From contig NZ_KB912942.1 in assembly GCF_000383915.1 (NCBI RefSeq), forward strand, positions 6,377,175 to 6,441,174: a stretch of DNA of 64,000 nt. The letters are read 5' to 3'. Shown piece by piece: positions 7,867 through 17,104 of this stretch. The DNA is from Amycolatopsis benzoatilytica AK 16/65 (lineage in GTDB: Bacteria; Actinomycetota; Actinomycetes; Mycobacteriales; Pseudonocardiaceae). Under the pieces are notes generated by a model. It was not told where the DNA came from, did not search any database, and saw nothing but the letters and a program-made list of their open reading frames with translations. A program made the position numbers and the translations under genes. Each line of letters begins with the position of its first letter. Position 1 is the first letter of the stretch.

Positions 7867-9804
7867 CTAGCCGACGTGCACCAGCGGCCGCAGGTGCGGG
7901 TCCGGTTCCGCGCGGCGCAGCACCTCCCGGGTCACCGGCGGCACGTCCCCGTCGCCGAAGAACAGGTACCGGACGAGGAACTTGAACGGATTCCCTTCGG
8001 TCCAGGCGAAGTAGATGTGCGGCTGCATCCCGGTTTCGTCGCGCAGGTGCAGCAGCACCGCCGCGATCGCGTTGGCGATGGACGGGCTCTTCATCCGCAG
8101 GATCCGGTAGCCGGCCCGTTTCTCCCCGTGCACCTTCAGCGTCGTCTCGAAGTCGGAGGCGTCCGAAATGGTCACTTCGAGGAAGAATGGCGCACTGTCG
8201 CTCGGGATGTGGTTGTCCTCCCGCGCTTCCTGCTCCTTCTCGCGGTACTCCGCCTCGTCCCGCGCGTCCGGCTCGTTCGCGATGATCCGGATCGCGCCGG
8301 ACCGCACGGCCTTGTCGACGATCCGCTGTGCCGCCGCGTCGAACTCGACGTGTTCCACGCGCAGTTCCAGCGATCGCGTCGCCCGCGAGACCAGCGAAGT
8401 CGCCACGATCGCCGCGATGAAGAACGCCGCGATCTTCACGCCTTCCGGACGTTCGATGACGTTCGCCACCGTGGTGTACAGAAACACCAGTGTGATCACG
8501 AAGTACGCCGCGTACGCACGCTTTTGCTTGAGCCGCCTCGCCGACAGAGTCACCGCTACCGCGGCTGACGAGATCAGCACCAGCACGCCGGTCGCGTACG
8601 CGCCGCCCTGCGCTTCGACATCGGCGTCGAAGATCAGCGTGATCACGAAGGCGATCACGGTAACCACGATCACCAGCGGACGCGTCGCGCGAGCCCAATC
8701 CGGCGCCATGCCGTAGCGCGGCAGATAGCGCGGCACGATGTTGAGCAGGCCGGCCATCGCCGAGGCACCGGCGAACCACAGGATCGCGATCGTGCTCGCG
8801 TCGTAGACCGTGCCGAAACCGTCGCCGAGGTAGTCGTGCGCGAGGAACGCCAGCGCACGGCCATTCGCCTTGCCGCCGGCCTGGAATTCCCGCTGCGGAA
8901 TCAGCACCGCGGTCGCGAAGCTGGACGTGATCAGGAAGGCGCTCATGATCAGCGCCGCGGTGAGCAGCAGCCGCCGGGTGTTGCGGATCCGGCCGGCCGG
9001 ATCCACGTGGGTGTCCCCGTCCGCACCGCGCACCAGCGGCATCACCGAAACGCCGGTCTCGAAACCGGACAGGCCGAGCGCGAGCTTCGGGAACACGACC
9101 AGCGCGACGGCGACCATCAGCCAGACGTTCGGATGCTGCGCGACCAGCAGGTTCTGCCAGTCGACAATCAGCTGCGGGGCGCTGAACACGTGCACCAGCG
9201 CGGTGACCACGACCACCACGTTCAGCGCGAGGTAGAGCCCGACCAGGACCACCGCGATGCCGATCGCCTCGGAGAATCCCTTCAGGAAAACCGCGCCGAG
9301 CAACGCGATGAGCAGCAGCGTGATCCACACCTGCCCACCGTGCAGTGCCGAGGGCACGAACGGGTTCTCGATGACGTGCGCGGTCGCGTCGGCAGCGGAC
9401 AGTGTGACGGTGATGACGAAGTCGGTCGCCGCGAAGCCGAGCAGCGCGAGCACCAGCAGCTTGCCGCCCCAGCGGGACAGCAGCTTCTCCAGCATCGCGA
9501 TCGAACCCTGGCCGTGCGGGCTCTCCTTCGCGACCCGGCGGTAGATCGGCAGTGCACCGGCCAGCGTCAGGATCACCAGCACCACGGTGGCCAGCGGCGA
9601 CAGCACGCCGGCCGCGAGCGCGGCGATGCCCGGCTGATAGCCCAGCGTGGAGAAGTAGTCGACGCCGGTCAGGCACATGACCTTCCACCACGGCTGTTCG
9701 GCGTGCTTGGTCTCGCGCTTGCCGCCGGTCATCTGCTGGGCGCGCTTGTGGTCGCCTTCGAGCAGCCAGGCGCGCAGCTGGGTATTTGACACGCCGCTGA
9801 TCAT
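7867..9804 (-). CDS. APC superfamily permease with cytoplasmic C-terminal region
   Basis: A 645-residue protein with about 12 hydrophobic segments, beginning at a loop containing [19 protein letters not shown], followed by a soluble region of about 180 residues. The layout resembles APC/KUP-type transporters, including KimA-like potassium importers, but the substrate cannot be read from the sequence. A short soluble N-terminus (residues 1-40) precedes the first membrane segment. It follows the small membrane-anchored gene on the same strand with a 71-nt gap. No clear ribosome site precedes the ATG. Confidence 0.75.
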   Translation of the reverse strand: MISGVSNTQLRAWLLEGDHKRAQQMTGGKRETKHAEQPWWKVMCLTGVDYFSTLGYQPGIAALAAGVLSPLATVVLVILTLAGALPIYRRVAKESPHGQGSIAMLEKLLSRWGGKLLVLALLGFAATDFVITVTLSAADATAHVIENPFVPSALHGGQVWITLLLIALLGAVFLKGFSEAIGIAVVLVGLYLALNVVVVVTALVHVFSAPQLIVDWQNLLVAQHPNVWLMVAVALVVFPKLALGLSGFETGVSVMPLVRGADGDTHVDPAGRIRNTRRLLLTAALIMSAFLITSSFATAVLIPQREFQAGGKANGRALAFLAHDYLGDGFGTVYDASTIAILWFAGASAMAGLLNIVPRYLPRYGMAPDWARATRPLVIVVTVIAFVITLIFDADVEAQGGAYATGVLVLISSAAVAVTLSARRLKQKRAYAAYFVITLVFLYTTVANVIERPEGVKIAAFFIAAIVATSLVSRATRSLELRVEHVEFDAAAQRIVDKAVRSGAIRIIANEPDARDEAEYREKEQEAREDNHIPSDSAPFFLEVTISDASDFETTLKVHGEKRAGYRILRMKSPSIANAIAAVLLHLRDETGMQPHIYFAWTEGNPFKFLVRYLFFGDGDVPPVTREVLRRAEPDPHLRPLVHVG

Positions 9805-9875
9805 GCCGGGTAAGACGGTCGCGCGTCAGCGCTACTCAGCGAGCGCTCAGGGTTTCCGCGCCGGTTCGGCGGGGG

Positions 9876-10400
9876 TCAGAGGCAAATAATCTGCAGCACA
9901 CAGGGCGGGCGGCTGGTGCCGGTGGTCGACGGCGCGGTCGAGTCGGTCGGGCCGGACGAGCTGGACGGGGTATCCGGCGTCCCGCTGGTCGGGTGCGTGC
10001 TGGCCGGCGGCTGTGCCGACGTCGAGTGCGCGGGCGCGGAACCCGAAGGCCGGTCCGGCGTGCTGGAGTCGTCGAACGGGTTGAGGCGCACCTTGCTGGG
10101 TGGCGGCACCGTGGTGATGTCCTCGGTGCCTTCGACCGGCGTGGTCGGCGGGTTGCTTTCGTCCACGCCGCCCCCGCCCTCGGTGCGATCCGGCATCTGG
10201 ATCACGCGCATCTCGGTGACCCGCGCGGATCCGTCGTACGCCGTGGTCCCGTATGAGACGAGCATCGCGGCGGCCCCGCATCCGACGACCACCGCGAGCA
10301 TCACGGCGACCAGCCGCCAGCGGGAGCGCGAAGCGGGCGGCATCCTGCGCTCATAGCCTTCGCGGACCAGCAGCTCGGCGACCGAAACCTCGTCGTTCAC
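9876..10400 (-). CDS. Membrane-anchored Pro/Ser/Thr-rich protein of unknown function
   Basis: A 174-residue protein with one transmembrane segment at about residues 28-50 (WRLVAVMLAVVVGCGAAAML). A low-complexity Ser/Thr/Pro stretch follows, and the protein ends in a short hydrophobic tail, PPCVLQIICL. The tail is conspicuous after a disordered linker and might be a binding or anchoring peptide. The GTG start has AAAGG upstream. No domain is recognised. The layout resembles small anti-sigma-like or envelope proteins, but no sigma gene is adjacent. Confidence 0.65.
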   Translation of the reverse strand: MNDEVSVAELLVREGYERRMPPASRSRWRLVAVMLAVVVGCGAAAMLVSYGTTAYDGSARVTEMRVIQMPDRTEGGGGVDESNPPTTPVEGTEDITTVPPPSKVRLNPFDDSSTPDRPSGSAPAHSTSAQPPASTHPTSGTPDTPSSSSGPTDSTAPSTTGTSRPPCVLQIICL

Positions 10401-10548
10401 CAGAGAGACCTTTCACCAGGAGTGGCCACTTCCTACCGACCGGACCACCGAACGGGTGAGAAACGAAGAACTCTTTCTACCCTCTGTGCTCACTCTAGCG
10501 GGTGTGAGTCACAGCGCATTCACAGCTGGGGTTGGCCAAAATCCCAGC

Positions 10549-11352
10549 ATGCCCAGCCACTCTGGACGCATGGTGACCAGCGCGCCGGATCCGGCCCCTA
10601 CCCCAGCGCGCGATGCCGTCGTCCCACCGGCCGGGAACTCGGCGACCGGTCTTCTCGACCCGATCGAGGCCCCGCCGCTCCGCTTCCTCGCCGCGCTCCC
10701 GGCGGCCTGGCGGCCGAAGCGCGCCTGGCTGGCACTGCTCCCCTCTCCTCGGACGACTCCGTTCACCTTCGGCTATCTGGTCTTCCTGCTCGGCACGTCG
10801 CTGATCGTCCGGTTCGCCAGCCCGGCGATCACCGACCGGCTGCTCGCGATCTCCAGCACGGACGCGCACAACATGCTGCGCCACCCCCTCACCGCGCTCC
10901 TGACCAGTGCGTTCTGGATCGCGGACGGCGGCTGGCTGCCGTACGCGGTGATCTTCGCGATCGCCGTCGCCCCGTTCGAACGGCGGTTCGGCGGGTTCCG
11001 GACCGCGCTCGTCTTCTTCAGCGGCCACGTGCTCGCCACGATCGTCACCGAACTGCCGGTGATGGCGCTGATCAACTCCGGTGTCCTGCCCAATTCCGCG
11101 GGCCGATGGCTCGACATCGGCGTCAGCTATGGCTTCCTGACCACTGCCGGGGCGCTGGTCGGGCTGCTGAGCGGCCGCGCCCGCGCCCTCGGAATCGTCG
11201 CGCTGGAGCTGTTCATCGTCGGCGTCTACGTCACCGACGATCCGGCCACTCTCGCGTCCGTGGTGACCGTGCTCGGGCACGCCACCGCGGCGCACTTCGG
11301 GCTCCTCCTGTGGGGTCCGCAACTGCGCAGCGTGGCCCGGCTCGCCAGGTAG
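10549..11352 (+). CDS. Rhomboid-like membrane protein
   Basis: A protein of about 267 residues with six or so hydrophobic segments. DIGVSYGFLTTAG near residue 190 sits where intramembrane rhomboid proteases carry the GxSG serine motif, and a His in the last helix (VLGHATAAHFGLLLWG) fits the catalytic His. Tyr before the second Gly is a variant, so activity is plausible rather than certain. The N-terminal 60 residues are disordered and Pro/Ala-rich. The start is uncertain; an in-frame ATG 93 nt upstream and one 21 nt downstream are alternatives. Confidence 0.7.
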   Translation: MPSHSGRMVTSAPDPAPTPARDAVVPPAGNSATGLLDPIEAPPLRFLAALPAAWRPKRAWLALLPSPRTTPFTFGYLVFLLGTSLIVRFASPAITDRLLAISSTDAHNMLRHPLTALLTSAFWIADGGWLPYAVIFAIAVAPFERRFGGFRTALVFFSGHVLATIVTELPVMALINSGVLPNSAGRWLDIGVSYGFLTTAGALVGLLSGRARALGIVALELFIVGVYVTDDPATLASVVTVLGHATAAHFGLLLWGPQLRSVARLAR

Positions 11353-11467
11353 CCGCGCCGCCTGGTCCGGACGAGTGACGGAAGCGGCGCTCCGTGTGGA
11401 TATACACAGGCTTCACTCGGTGGTGTAATCGACGGGCCACACGCCGACGAGGGGGATCGGGAACGCC

Positions 11468-14176
11468 ATGAAGGCTGATGCCCTGGCGGGCGAACCGGGT
11501 GGAAACACCTGGCTCGCCCAGCTCGCGGGCCTGCGGTCAGCTGACGGCACGGACGTCGTGTTCTCCCTTCGCGACGGCGAGCCGGCCACCCTCACCTGGC
11601 TGCCCGGCCTCGACGCGGTCCTCGGCCTGCCCGGCGCGACCGGCAAGGAGCTGTGCGACCGGCTCACCGAGCTGCTCCGGCCGCTCACCGCGAACCTCCG
11701 GCGCACCCCGCCCGGCCGCGATTTCGAGCTCGAACAGCCGCACGAGACCGGCGACGGCTCCCGTGGGCGAATCCGGCTGCGGGCCCGGACGGTCGGCGAT
11801 CGAGACCGCACGACCGGCCTGATCGGCGTCGCGTCGGCGGTGGCCGAGAGCGAACGCTCCGAGCTGGCCGAGCTGGCCGACCGCTACCAGGTGCTGGTGG
11901 AGCGGAGCCCGGACGCGATCTGCGTGCATTCCGGCGGTGTCGTCACCTACGCCAACCGCGCGGCGCTGGATCTGTTCGCCGCGCGGAACGCACGCGAGGT
12001 GGTCAGCAGGCCGTTCGCCGAGTTCGTCGCCGCCGAGTCCGCCGCGCAGCTGGTCGACAGTCCCGGCACGGATCCGGTCGAAGTCGTGCTGAGAAGGTTG
12101 GACGGGAGCGAATTCGTGGCGGAAACCGTATCCGTGCGCACGAGCGACGGGAGCACGCCGTCGTTCCAGGTGGTGATCCGCGACAGCACCGTCAAGCACG
12201 CCGCCGCGGCCGCCGTCCGCGCACAGGAAGCGCTGGTCGACCACGTCAGCGACGCGATCGTCTCGGTCACCGGCGAAGGCATCGTGACCGGCTGGAACCC
12301 GGCCGCGGAGACGGTGTACGGCTGGCCCGCGCCGGAAGCTCTCGGCAGGCGGGTGCACGAGGTGCTCGGCATCGACCCGTACCCGGCTTCGGTGCGCGAC
12401 GCCGGCGGCGTCGCCGACCAGACTCACCGCGGCCGGGACGGTTCGCCGCGGTCGGTACGCGTGTCGGCGGCCAAGACCTCCGACGGCTACCTGCTGGTCT
12501 GCACCGACGAAACCGCGCGCCGCCGGGTCGAACAGCACTACGCCACCGTGGTCGCCGCACTGGACGAAGGCGTGCTGGTGATGGGTCCGACCGGGCTGAT
12601 CCAGTCCGCGAACCCGGCCGCCTCCCGGATTCTGGGCGTGCCCGAGGCGCAGCTGCTCGGGGTGCCGTGCACCACGCTGGTGCTGTTCGACGAGGACGGC
12701 ACCCGGATTCCGGACGACGAGCTGCCGTCGGTGCGGACCCGCCGCACCGGGGTCGCGTTCAACGGTCTCGTGGTGCGGTTGCGCCGCCCGGACGGCCGCG
12801 ACGTGTGGGTGTCGCTGACCTCGCGGCTGCTCGACCCGGACGATCCGAACGGCGTGTCGGTGGTCACCTCGTTCACCGACATCACCGAGCGGCGCGCGAT
12901 CAGCGCCCGGCTCGCGCACGAGGCGACGCACGACCCGCTGACCCGGCTCGCCAACCGCACCCTGGTGCTGGACCGGCTCGACCGGCGGAGCGCCACCGAG
13001 GCGACCGCGGTGCTGTTCCTCGACCTGGACAAGTTCAAACTGATCAACGATTCCCTCGGCCACCCGGTCGGCGACCAGGTGCTGCGGGTCGCCGGCGAGC
13101 GGCTCCGCCGGGCCACCGCGCCGGACGACGTCGTCGGACGGCTCGGCGGCGACGAATTCGTCGTGGTCACGTCCGCGACGACCGGTGCCGCCCGGGTCCG
13201 GGCGTTCGCCGCGCATCTGCGCTCGGTGCTTTCGGAACCGGTTTCCGTGCACGGCAGGCAGCTGCACCTGGACGCGAGCATGGGCATCGTGCTGGTCGAA
13301 CCGGGCGATCGGCGCAGCGCCGAAGACCTCCTGCGCGACGCGGATGTCGCTATGTACCAAGCGAAGTCCCGCGGCCGCGGGAGGTTCGAGTTCTTCGACG
13401 TCGCGCTGCGGGAGCGGATGCAGCGGCGGCTGCGAATGGAACAGGACCTCCGCGACGCCGTCCACAGCGGACAGCTGTGGCCGGCTTACCAGCCGGTGGT
13501 GGACCTGCGCACCGGCGAGATGGTCGGCGTCGAGGCGCTGCTGCGCTGGACGCACCCGAAGCACGGCGCGATCTCGCCTGCCGAGTTCATCCCGCTCGCC
13601 GAGGAAAGCGAGCTGATCAATGTGCTGGGCAAGTTCGTCCTGCGCGACACCACCCGCGAACTCGCCGCGGTGCGCGACGCGCGGGGGGTCGACCTGGGCC
13701 TGAAGGTCAACCTTTCGGTGCGGCAGCTGGACGATCCGCACCTGGTGCCCGCGGTGCGCGACGCGCTGGCCACTACCGGGCTGCCGCCGGGTGCGTTAAC
13801 CCTGGAAGTCACCGAGAGCGCGCTCATGCGCGACACCTCCGCGGCCGCGGAAGTGCTGGCCGCCTTGCGTTCCCTCGGCGTGCTGCTGGCGATCGACGAC
13901 TTCGGCACCGGTTACTCGTCGCTCGCCCAGCTGCGCCGGCTGACCCTGGACACGTTGAAGATCGACCGCTCGTTCGTCACCGGCATCGCCGAATCCCGTG
14001 ACGCGGAGGCGATCGTCACGAGCATCATCGCGATGGCGCACGCGGTGGACCTGACCGTGGTCGCGGAGGGTGTGGAGACCGCGGAAGAGCTTGCTCTGCT
14101 GCGGAAACTCGGCTGCGACCAGGCACAGGGCTACCACCTCGGGCGGCCGCTGGCCGCCGCCGAGCTGTTTCAGTAG
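11468..14176 (+). CDS. PAS-GGDEF-EAL cyclic di-GMP protein
   Basis: A 902-residue cytoplasmic protein. PAS-type sensor repeats occupy roughly residues 130-470 (YQVLVERSPDAICVHSGG; VDHVSDAIVSVTGEG; LDEGVLVMGPTGLIQSANPA). The diguanylate cyclase domain has an intact GGDEF near residue 559. The phosphodiesterase domain has EALLRW near residue 688 plus DDFGTGYSSL and AEGVET. Both catalytic signatures are complete, so it could make and break cyclic di-GMP, with the net direction set by the PAS inputs. There is no membrane segment. Its stop overlaps the convergent N-acetyltransferase by 7 bp. Confidence 0.92.
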   Translation: MKADALAGEPGGNTWLAQLAGLRSADGTDVVFSLRDGEPATLTWLPGLDAVLGLPGATGKELCDRLTELLRPLTANLRRTPPGRDFELEQPHETGDGSRGRIRLRARTVGDRDRTTGLIGVASAVAESERSELAELADRYQVLVERSPDAICVHSGGVVTYANRAALDLFAARNAREVVSRPFAEFVAAESAAQLVDSPGTDPVEVVLRRLDGSEFVAETVSVRTSDGSTPSFQVVIRDSTVKHAAAAAVRAQEALVDHVSDAIVSVTGEGIVTGWNPAAETVYGWPAPEALGRRVHEVLGIDPYPASVRDAGGVADQTHRGRDGSPRSVRVSAAKTSDGYLLVCTDETARRRVEQHYATVVAALDEGVLVMGPTGLIQSANPAASRILGVPEAQLLGVPCTTLVLFDEDGTRIPDDELPSVRTRRTGVAFNGLVVRLRRPDGRDVWVSLTSRLLDPDDPNGVSVVTSFTDITERRAISARLAHEATHDPLTRLANRTLVLDRLDRRSATEATAVLFLDLDKFKLINDSLGHPVGDQVLRVAGERLRRATAPDDVVGRLGGDEFVVVTSATTGAARVRAFAAHLRSVLSEPVSVHGRQLHLDASMGIVLVEPGDRRSAEDLLRDADVAMYQAKSRGRGRFEFFDVALRERMQRRLRMEQDLRDAVHSGQLWPAYQPVVDLRTGEMVGVEALLRWTHPKHGAISPAEFIPLAEESELINVLGKFVLRDTTRELAAVRDARGVDLGLKVNLSVRQLDDPHLVPAVRDALATTGLPPGALTLEVTESALMRDTSAAAEVLAALRSLGVLLAIDDFGTGYSSLAQLRRLTLDTLKIDRSFVTGIAESRDAEAIVTSIIAMAHAVDLTVVAEGVETAEELALLRKLGCDQAQGYHLGRPLAAAELFQ

Positions 14177-14970
14177 GTCTCGAGCAGCGCCGCGAGTTCG
14201 TCGTCGGCGAGGACGACGCCGAGGTCGGCCAGCGTCTTGCCCAGCTCGGACGGCTCGATGGTGCGGTTCTCGACCGTCCCGTCCGGGTAGCTCGCCTGGT
14301 ACTCGCGCCCGAGCAGCCGCCGGAACCGCCCCGGCTCCAGCCGCATCACCACGATCCGGCCGGTGAACGGCGATTTCGGGTGAGTGGAGGTGTAGTGGTG
14401 GAAGACCTGGTAGTCGATCGGCCGGCTGTGCACGTCCGGCAGGAACTCGTGCAGGTCGTCCCAGCCGTCCGCGGTCTGCTTCTGCAGCACCCACCAGCCG
14501 CCGCGCAGCGTCATCCGGTGCGGCCAGCCGGCCTGGTCGACCACTTCGCCGGCACGCAACGGCATCGGTACGAGAATGCCGGCCCCGAATCCGACGTCCA
14601 CCAGGTACTGCTGCCGGTCGACGGTGATCGCCAGCGTCATGTGCGTGTACGGCCCGCTCTTGCGCGGCTGCACCCGGGCGGCGGTCCGCTGGACCTCGTA
14701 GCCGAGCTGCTCGGCGACCGCGGCGAAGAGCCCCGCCTGCTCGTAGCAGTAGCCGCCACGCTGGCGCCCGACGAGCTTCTCGGCGACGACGTCCAGGCTG
14801 ATCCCCCGGTGCCGGCCGAGGACGACGTCGATGTTCTCGAACGGGATCGTCTCGACGTGCGCCTGCGCGAGCCGGGCAAGGGCGGCCGCGGAGGGCGGCT
14901 CCCTGCGCTGCCCGATCCGGGCGAGGTAGGCGTCGACGTCTACCGATTCGGAGGTCCATTCCCCAGTCAT
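14170..14970 (-). CDS. nat: Arylamine N-acetyltransferase
   Basis: A 266-residue enzyme that moves acetyl from acetyl-CoA to arylamines or hydrazines. The Cys-His-Asp triad is visible: Cys in RGGYCYEQ, His in YTHMTL and Asp in LVDVGFG, in family order. The N-terminal ARLAQAHVETIPFENIDV is typical. Length matches the family. It converges on and overlaps the end of the GGDEF-EAL gene. Confidence 0.95.
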   Translation of the reverse strand: MTGEWTSESVDVDAYLARIGQRREPPSAAALARLAQAHVETIPFENIDVVLGRHRGISLDVVAEKLVGRQRGGYCYEQAGLFAAVAEQLGYEVQRTAARVQPRKSGPYTHMTLAITVDRQQYLVDVGFGAGILVPMPLRAGEVVDQAGWPHRMTLRGGWWVLQKQTADGWDDLHEFLPDVHSRPIDYQVFHHYTSTHPKSPFTGRIVVMRLEPGRFRRLLGREYQASYPDGTVENRTIEPSELGKTLADLGVVLADDELAALLETY

Positions 14971-15154
14971 GCACCCAGTCTGCGACCTCGACCATGCTCG
15001 AAGTCAACCCCCAGAACGCTGCTTGGCGCCACGGAGCAGCCTACTGCCCGCGAAGGCCTCGCCGACACGTCGATTCGGGTGACGCCAACGCCCCCAGTCA
15101 GTCCACAGTGGACTTTCCTGGAGTCCGGCCGCTCGTCGCCCTACAGTCGGACCC

Positions 15155-15571
15155 ATGACGCAAGCCGGCAGCCCCTGCGTGTTCTGTGCCATCGCCGACG
15201 GAGACACCTCGGCGGAACGGGTTCTGTTCCGCGATGAGCACACCGTGGCCTTCCTCGACCACACTGCCGTCACTCCTGGCCACACGCTGGTGATCCCCCG
15301 GGCACACGCCACCGACATCTGGGACATCTCCGCCGACGCGGCCGCCGCCGTCATGCGGACCGTGCACCAGATGGCGGCACGGATCCGTACCGCACTGCAC
15401 CCGGACGGGCTGACGTTGTTCCAGGCGAACCGGCCGGCTGGCTGGCAGGACGTCTTCCACCTGCACGTGCACCTCGTCCCGAGGTCGGACGGCGATCACC
15501 TTGCCCGGCCTTGGAGTGCCACCGTGAAAAACGGCGCGACCCTGGCCGCGGTTCGCGAACTGCTGGCGTGA
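15155..15571 (+). CDS. HIT-family nucleotide hydrolase/transferase
   Basis: A 138-residue histidine triad protein. The catalytic HLHVHLVPR motif lies near residue 108, and an N-terminal CVFC pair could bind zinc, as in many HIT hydrolases. Known members cleave AMP-linked substrates such as adenosine phosphoramidates or dinucleoside polyphosphates. No strong ribosome site precedes the ATG; a leaderless message is possible. It is divergent from nat with 184 bp between. Confidence 0.92.
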   Translation: MTQAGSPCVFCAIADGDTSAERVLFRDEHTVAFLDHTAVTPGHTLVIPRAHATDIWDISADAAAAVMRTVHQMAARIRTALHPDGLTLFQANRPAGWQDVFHLHVHLVPRSDGDHLARPWSATVKNGATLAAVRELLA

Positions 15572-15604
15572 ACTCGGCGCCGTCCCGCAGGCCGGTGCGA
15601 AGCC

Positions 15605-15655
15605 TTGACAGCGCCTCGCCCAGACTCCACGATAGAGAAATAGGAAAGTTTCCTA
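15605..15655 (+). promoter_or_regulatory. Promoter and palindromic operator upstream of the MFS/N-oxygenase region
   Basis: TTGACA at 15605-15610 is a consensus -35. About 20 nt downstream lies GATAGA, a weak -10. The perfect palindrome TAGGAAAGTTTCCTA at 15641-15655 sits where transcription would begin. AGGAAA-TTTCCT palindromes are common operators in actinobacteria, often for ROK-type or similar sugar-responsive repressors. That assignment is a recollection, not a demonstrated match. It would control the MFS gene and perhaps the operon behind it. Confidence 0.5.
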
Positions 15656-15815
15656 ACTAATTTTCGAGCTGGTTGCCGGCCTCGGCCGGCTCGTGCCGCG
15701 ACGCATCGACGCGTTTTTCGTGGCGCTGGGGGCAATTCACAGCAGGCCGTGCTGCGGGGGCGTTCGGCCGCTGCTCCCTGCTGCCGTTTCAGTCACTGGG
15801 GAAGGGGGCCTAGCT

Positions 15816-17024
15816 GTGCTGCGTTCCAAGTCCGCCGACGTGCGCGCCCGGTTCGCGGTGCTGGGGATCTTCTGGATTTGCGGACTCCTCTGCGCGGTGT
15901 GGAGCGCGTCGCTGCCCACGCTCAACGCACGGCTCGGTCTCGGCGAAGGCAGGCTCGGCCTGGTTCTGCTGCTCACCGCACTCGGCTCGATGACCTGCAT
16001 GCCGTTGGCCGGGCGGCTGTCCGACGCGTGGTCGAGCCGGAATGCCTTGCGGGCGATCGCTCCTCTCGCGGCACTCGCCCTGCTGGGCCCCGCGCTCGCC
16101 CCGAGCTTCCCGGTTCTGCTGGCGGCCGCGTTCGTGCTCGGAGCGGCGCTGGGATCGCTGGACGTCGTCATGAACACGCAGGCCGCCGAGATCGAAAATC
16201 GTTACGGCCGCCCGATCATGTCGTCGTTCCACGGGGTATGGAGCCTCGGCGGCGTCGCTGGCGGGTTGACGATCAGTGCCGGACTGTCCCTCGGCGCAGA
16301 CGGCACAGCCTTGACCGCAGGCGTCGCCGTGGTCGCGGCCGGGTTGTTTCTCCTGCCCGGCAAGCGACTGCTCGCCGACCGACCTCGGCCCAGGAAGGCG
16401 GATGTCCCGGCTGCCGCGCAGAGCGGCTTGCCGACGATGGCGGTGCTGCTGCTCGGAATGGTGGCGATGGCGGGTTTCGTCAGCGAAGGCGCGGGCTACA
16501 GTTGGGCATCGCTGCACGCCGCGGAAGCGCTCGGCGCCGACCCGGCCACGGCCTCGTTCGCCTATCCGGTCTTCGCCGCCGCGGTGACCGTCACCCGGCT
16601 CACCGCCGACCGGCTGCGGTCGAAAACGGAGCCGGCCGCCTGGATACGGCTGACCGGCTCGATCGCGGCGGCGGGCTACGCGATCGTGCTCGCCGCGCCG
16701 TTGCTGCCAGCCGGCCGGATGGCGGCCGGCCTGGTCGGCTGGTCCGTCGCGGCGGCCGGGCTCGCGACGATCGTGCCTGGCGTTTTCAGCGTGGTCGGCA
16801 CCGCGGGAGCGAACGTCGGCCGCGCCCTTTCCGGGGTGACCACGATGGCCTACGCCGGGCAACTGGGCGGGCCAGCGGTGATCGGTCCGCTCGCCGGAGC
16901 CACGTCGCTGGGCGTCGCGATGGCGGTCCCCGGCCTTCTCGCGCTGGCGATCGCCGTCGCCGGGCCGATCGCGATCCGGCGGGCGACCGGCCCGGCCCGG
17001 GCGGCGCCCGTCTCCGCCGCCTGA
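15816..17024 (+). CDS. MFS transporter (YbjJ-like)
   Basis: A 402-residue polytopic protein with about 12 hydrophobic segments. The loop PLAGRLSDAWSSRNAL fits the conserved MFS loop between helices 2 and 3, and SFHGVWSLGGVAGG is typical of the YbjJ-like subgroup. The GTG start was chosen because AAGGGGG precedes it and the first helix begins 12 residues in; the open frame extends upstream without similarity. It lies 80 nt before the deacetylase and may be the exporter or importer of the following cluster, though a weak hairpin at 17056-17084 lies between. Confidence 0.8.
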   Translation: MLRSKSADVRARFAVLGIFWICGLLCAVWSASLPTLNARLGLGEGRLGLVLLLTALGSMTCMPLAGRLSDAWSSRNALRAIAPLAALALLGPALAPSFPVLLAAAFVLGAALGSLDVVMNTQAAEIENRYGRPIMSSFHGVWSLGGVAGGLTISAGLSLGADGTALTAGVAVVAAGLFLLPGKRLLADRPRPRKADVPAAAQSGLPTMAVLLLGMVAMAGFVSEGAGYSWASLHAAEALGADPATASFAYPVFAAAVTVTRLTADRLRSKTEPAAWIRLTGSIAAAGYAIVLAAPLLPAGRMAAGLVGWSVAAAGLATIVPGVFSVVGTAGANVGRALSGVTTMAYAGQLGGPAVIGPLAGATSLGVAMAVPGLLALAIAVAGPIAIRRATGPARAAPVSAA

Positions 17025-17104
17025 CCTGGCAAGCCGGCCGAGCAACGACAAGTCCGCACCCGTGCACCACCGGACGACGGGTGCTTCACCTAGGGGGTTA
17101 CTCG

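Noticed and set aside
11537..13741. A 734-codon minus-strand frame opposite the GGDEF-EAL gene
   Set aside because: His/Arg/Gln-rich composition typical of a shadow frame, and no domain; the opposite strand has intact GGDEF and EAL motifs.
14170..14176. Overlap of GGDEF-EAL and nat as a possible fusion or error
   Set aside because: The genes are convergent and both end normally, so a 7-bp tail overlap is ordinary in compact actinobacterial DNA.
17056..17084. Hairpin between the MFS gene and the deacetylase as a terminator
   Set aside because: Only 7 bp with a 15-nt loop and no T-run, so it was not called; it leaves open whether the MFS gene belongs to the operon.
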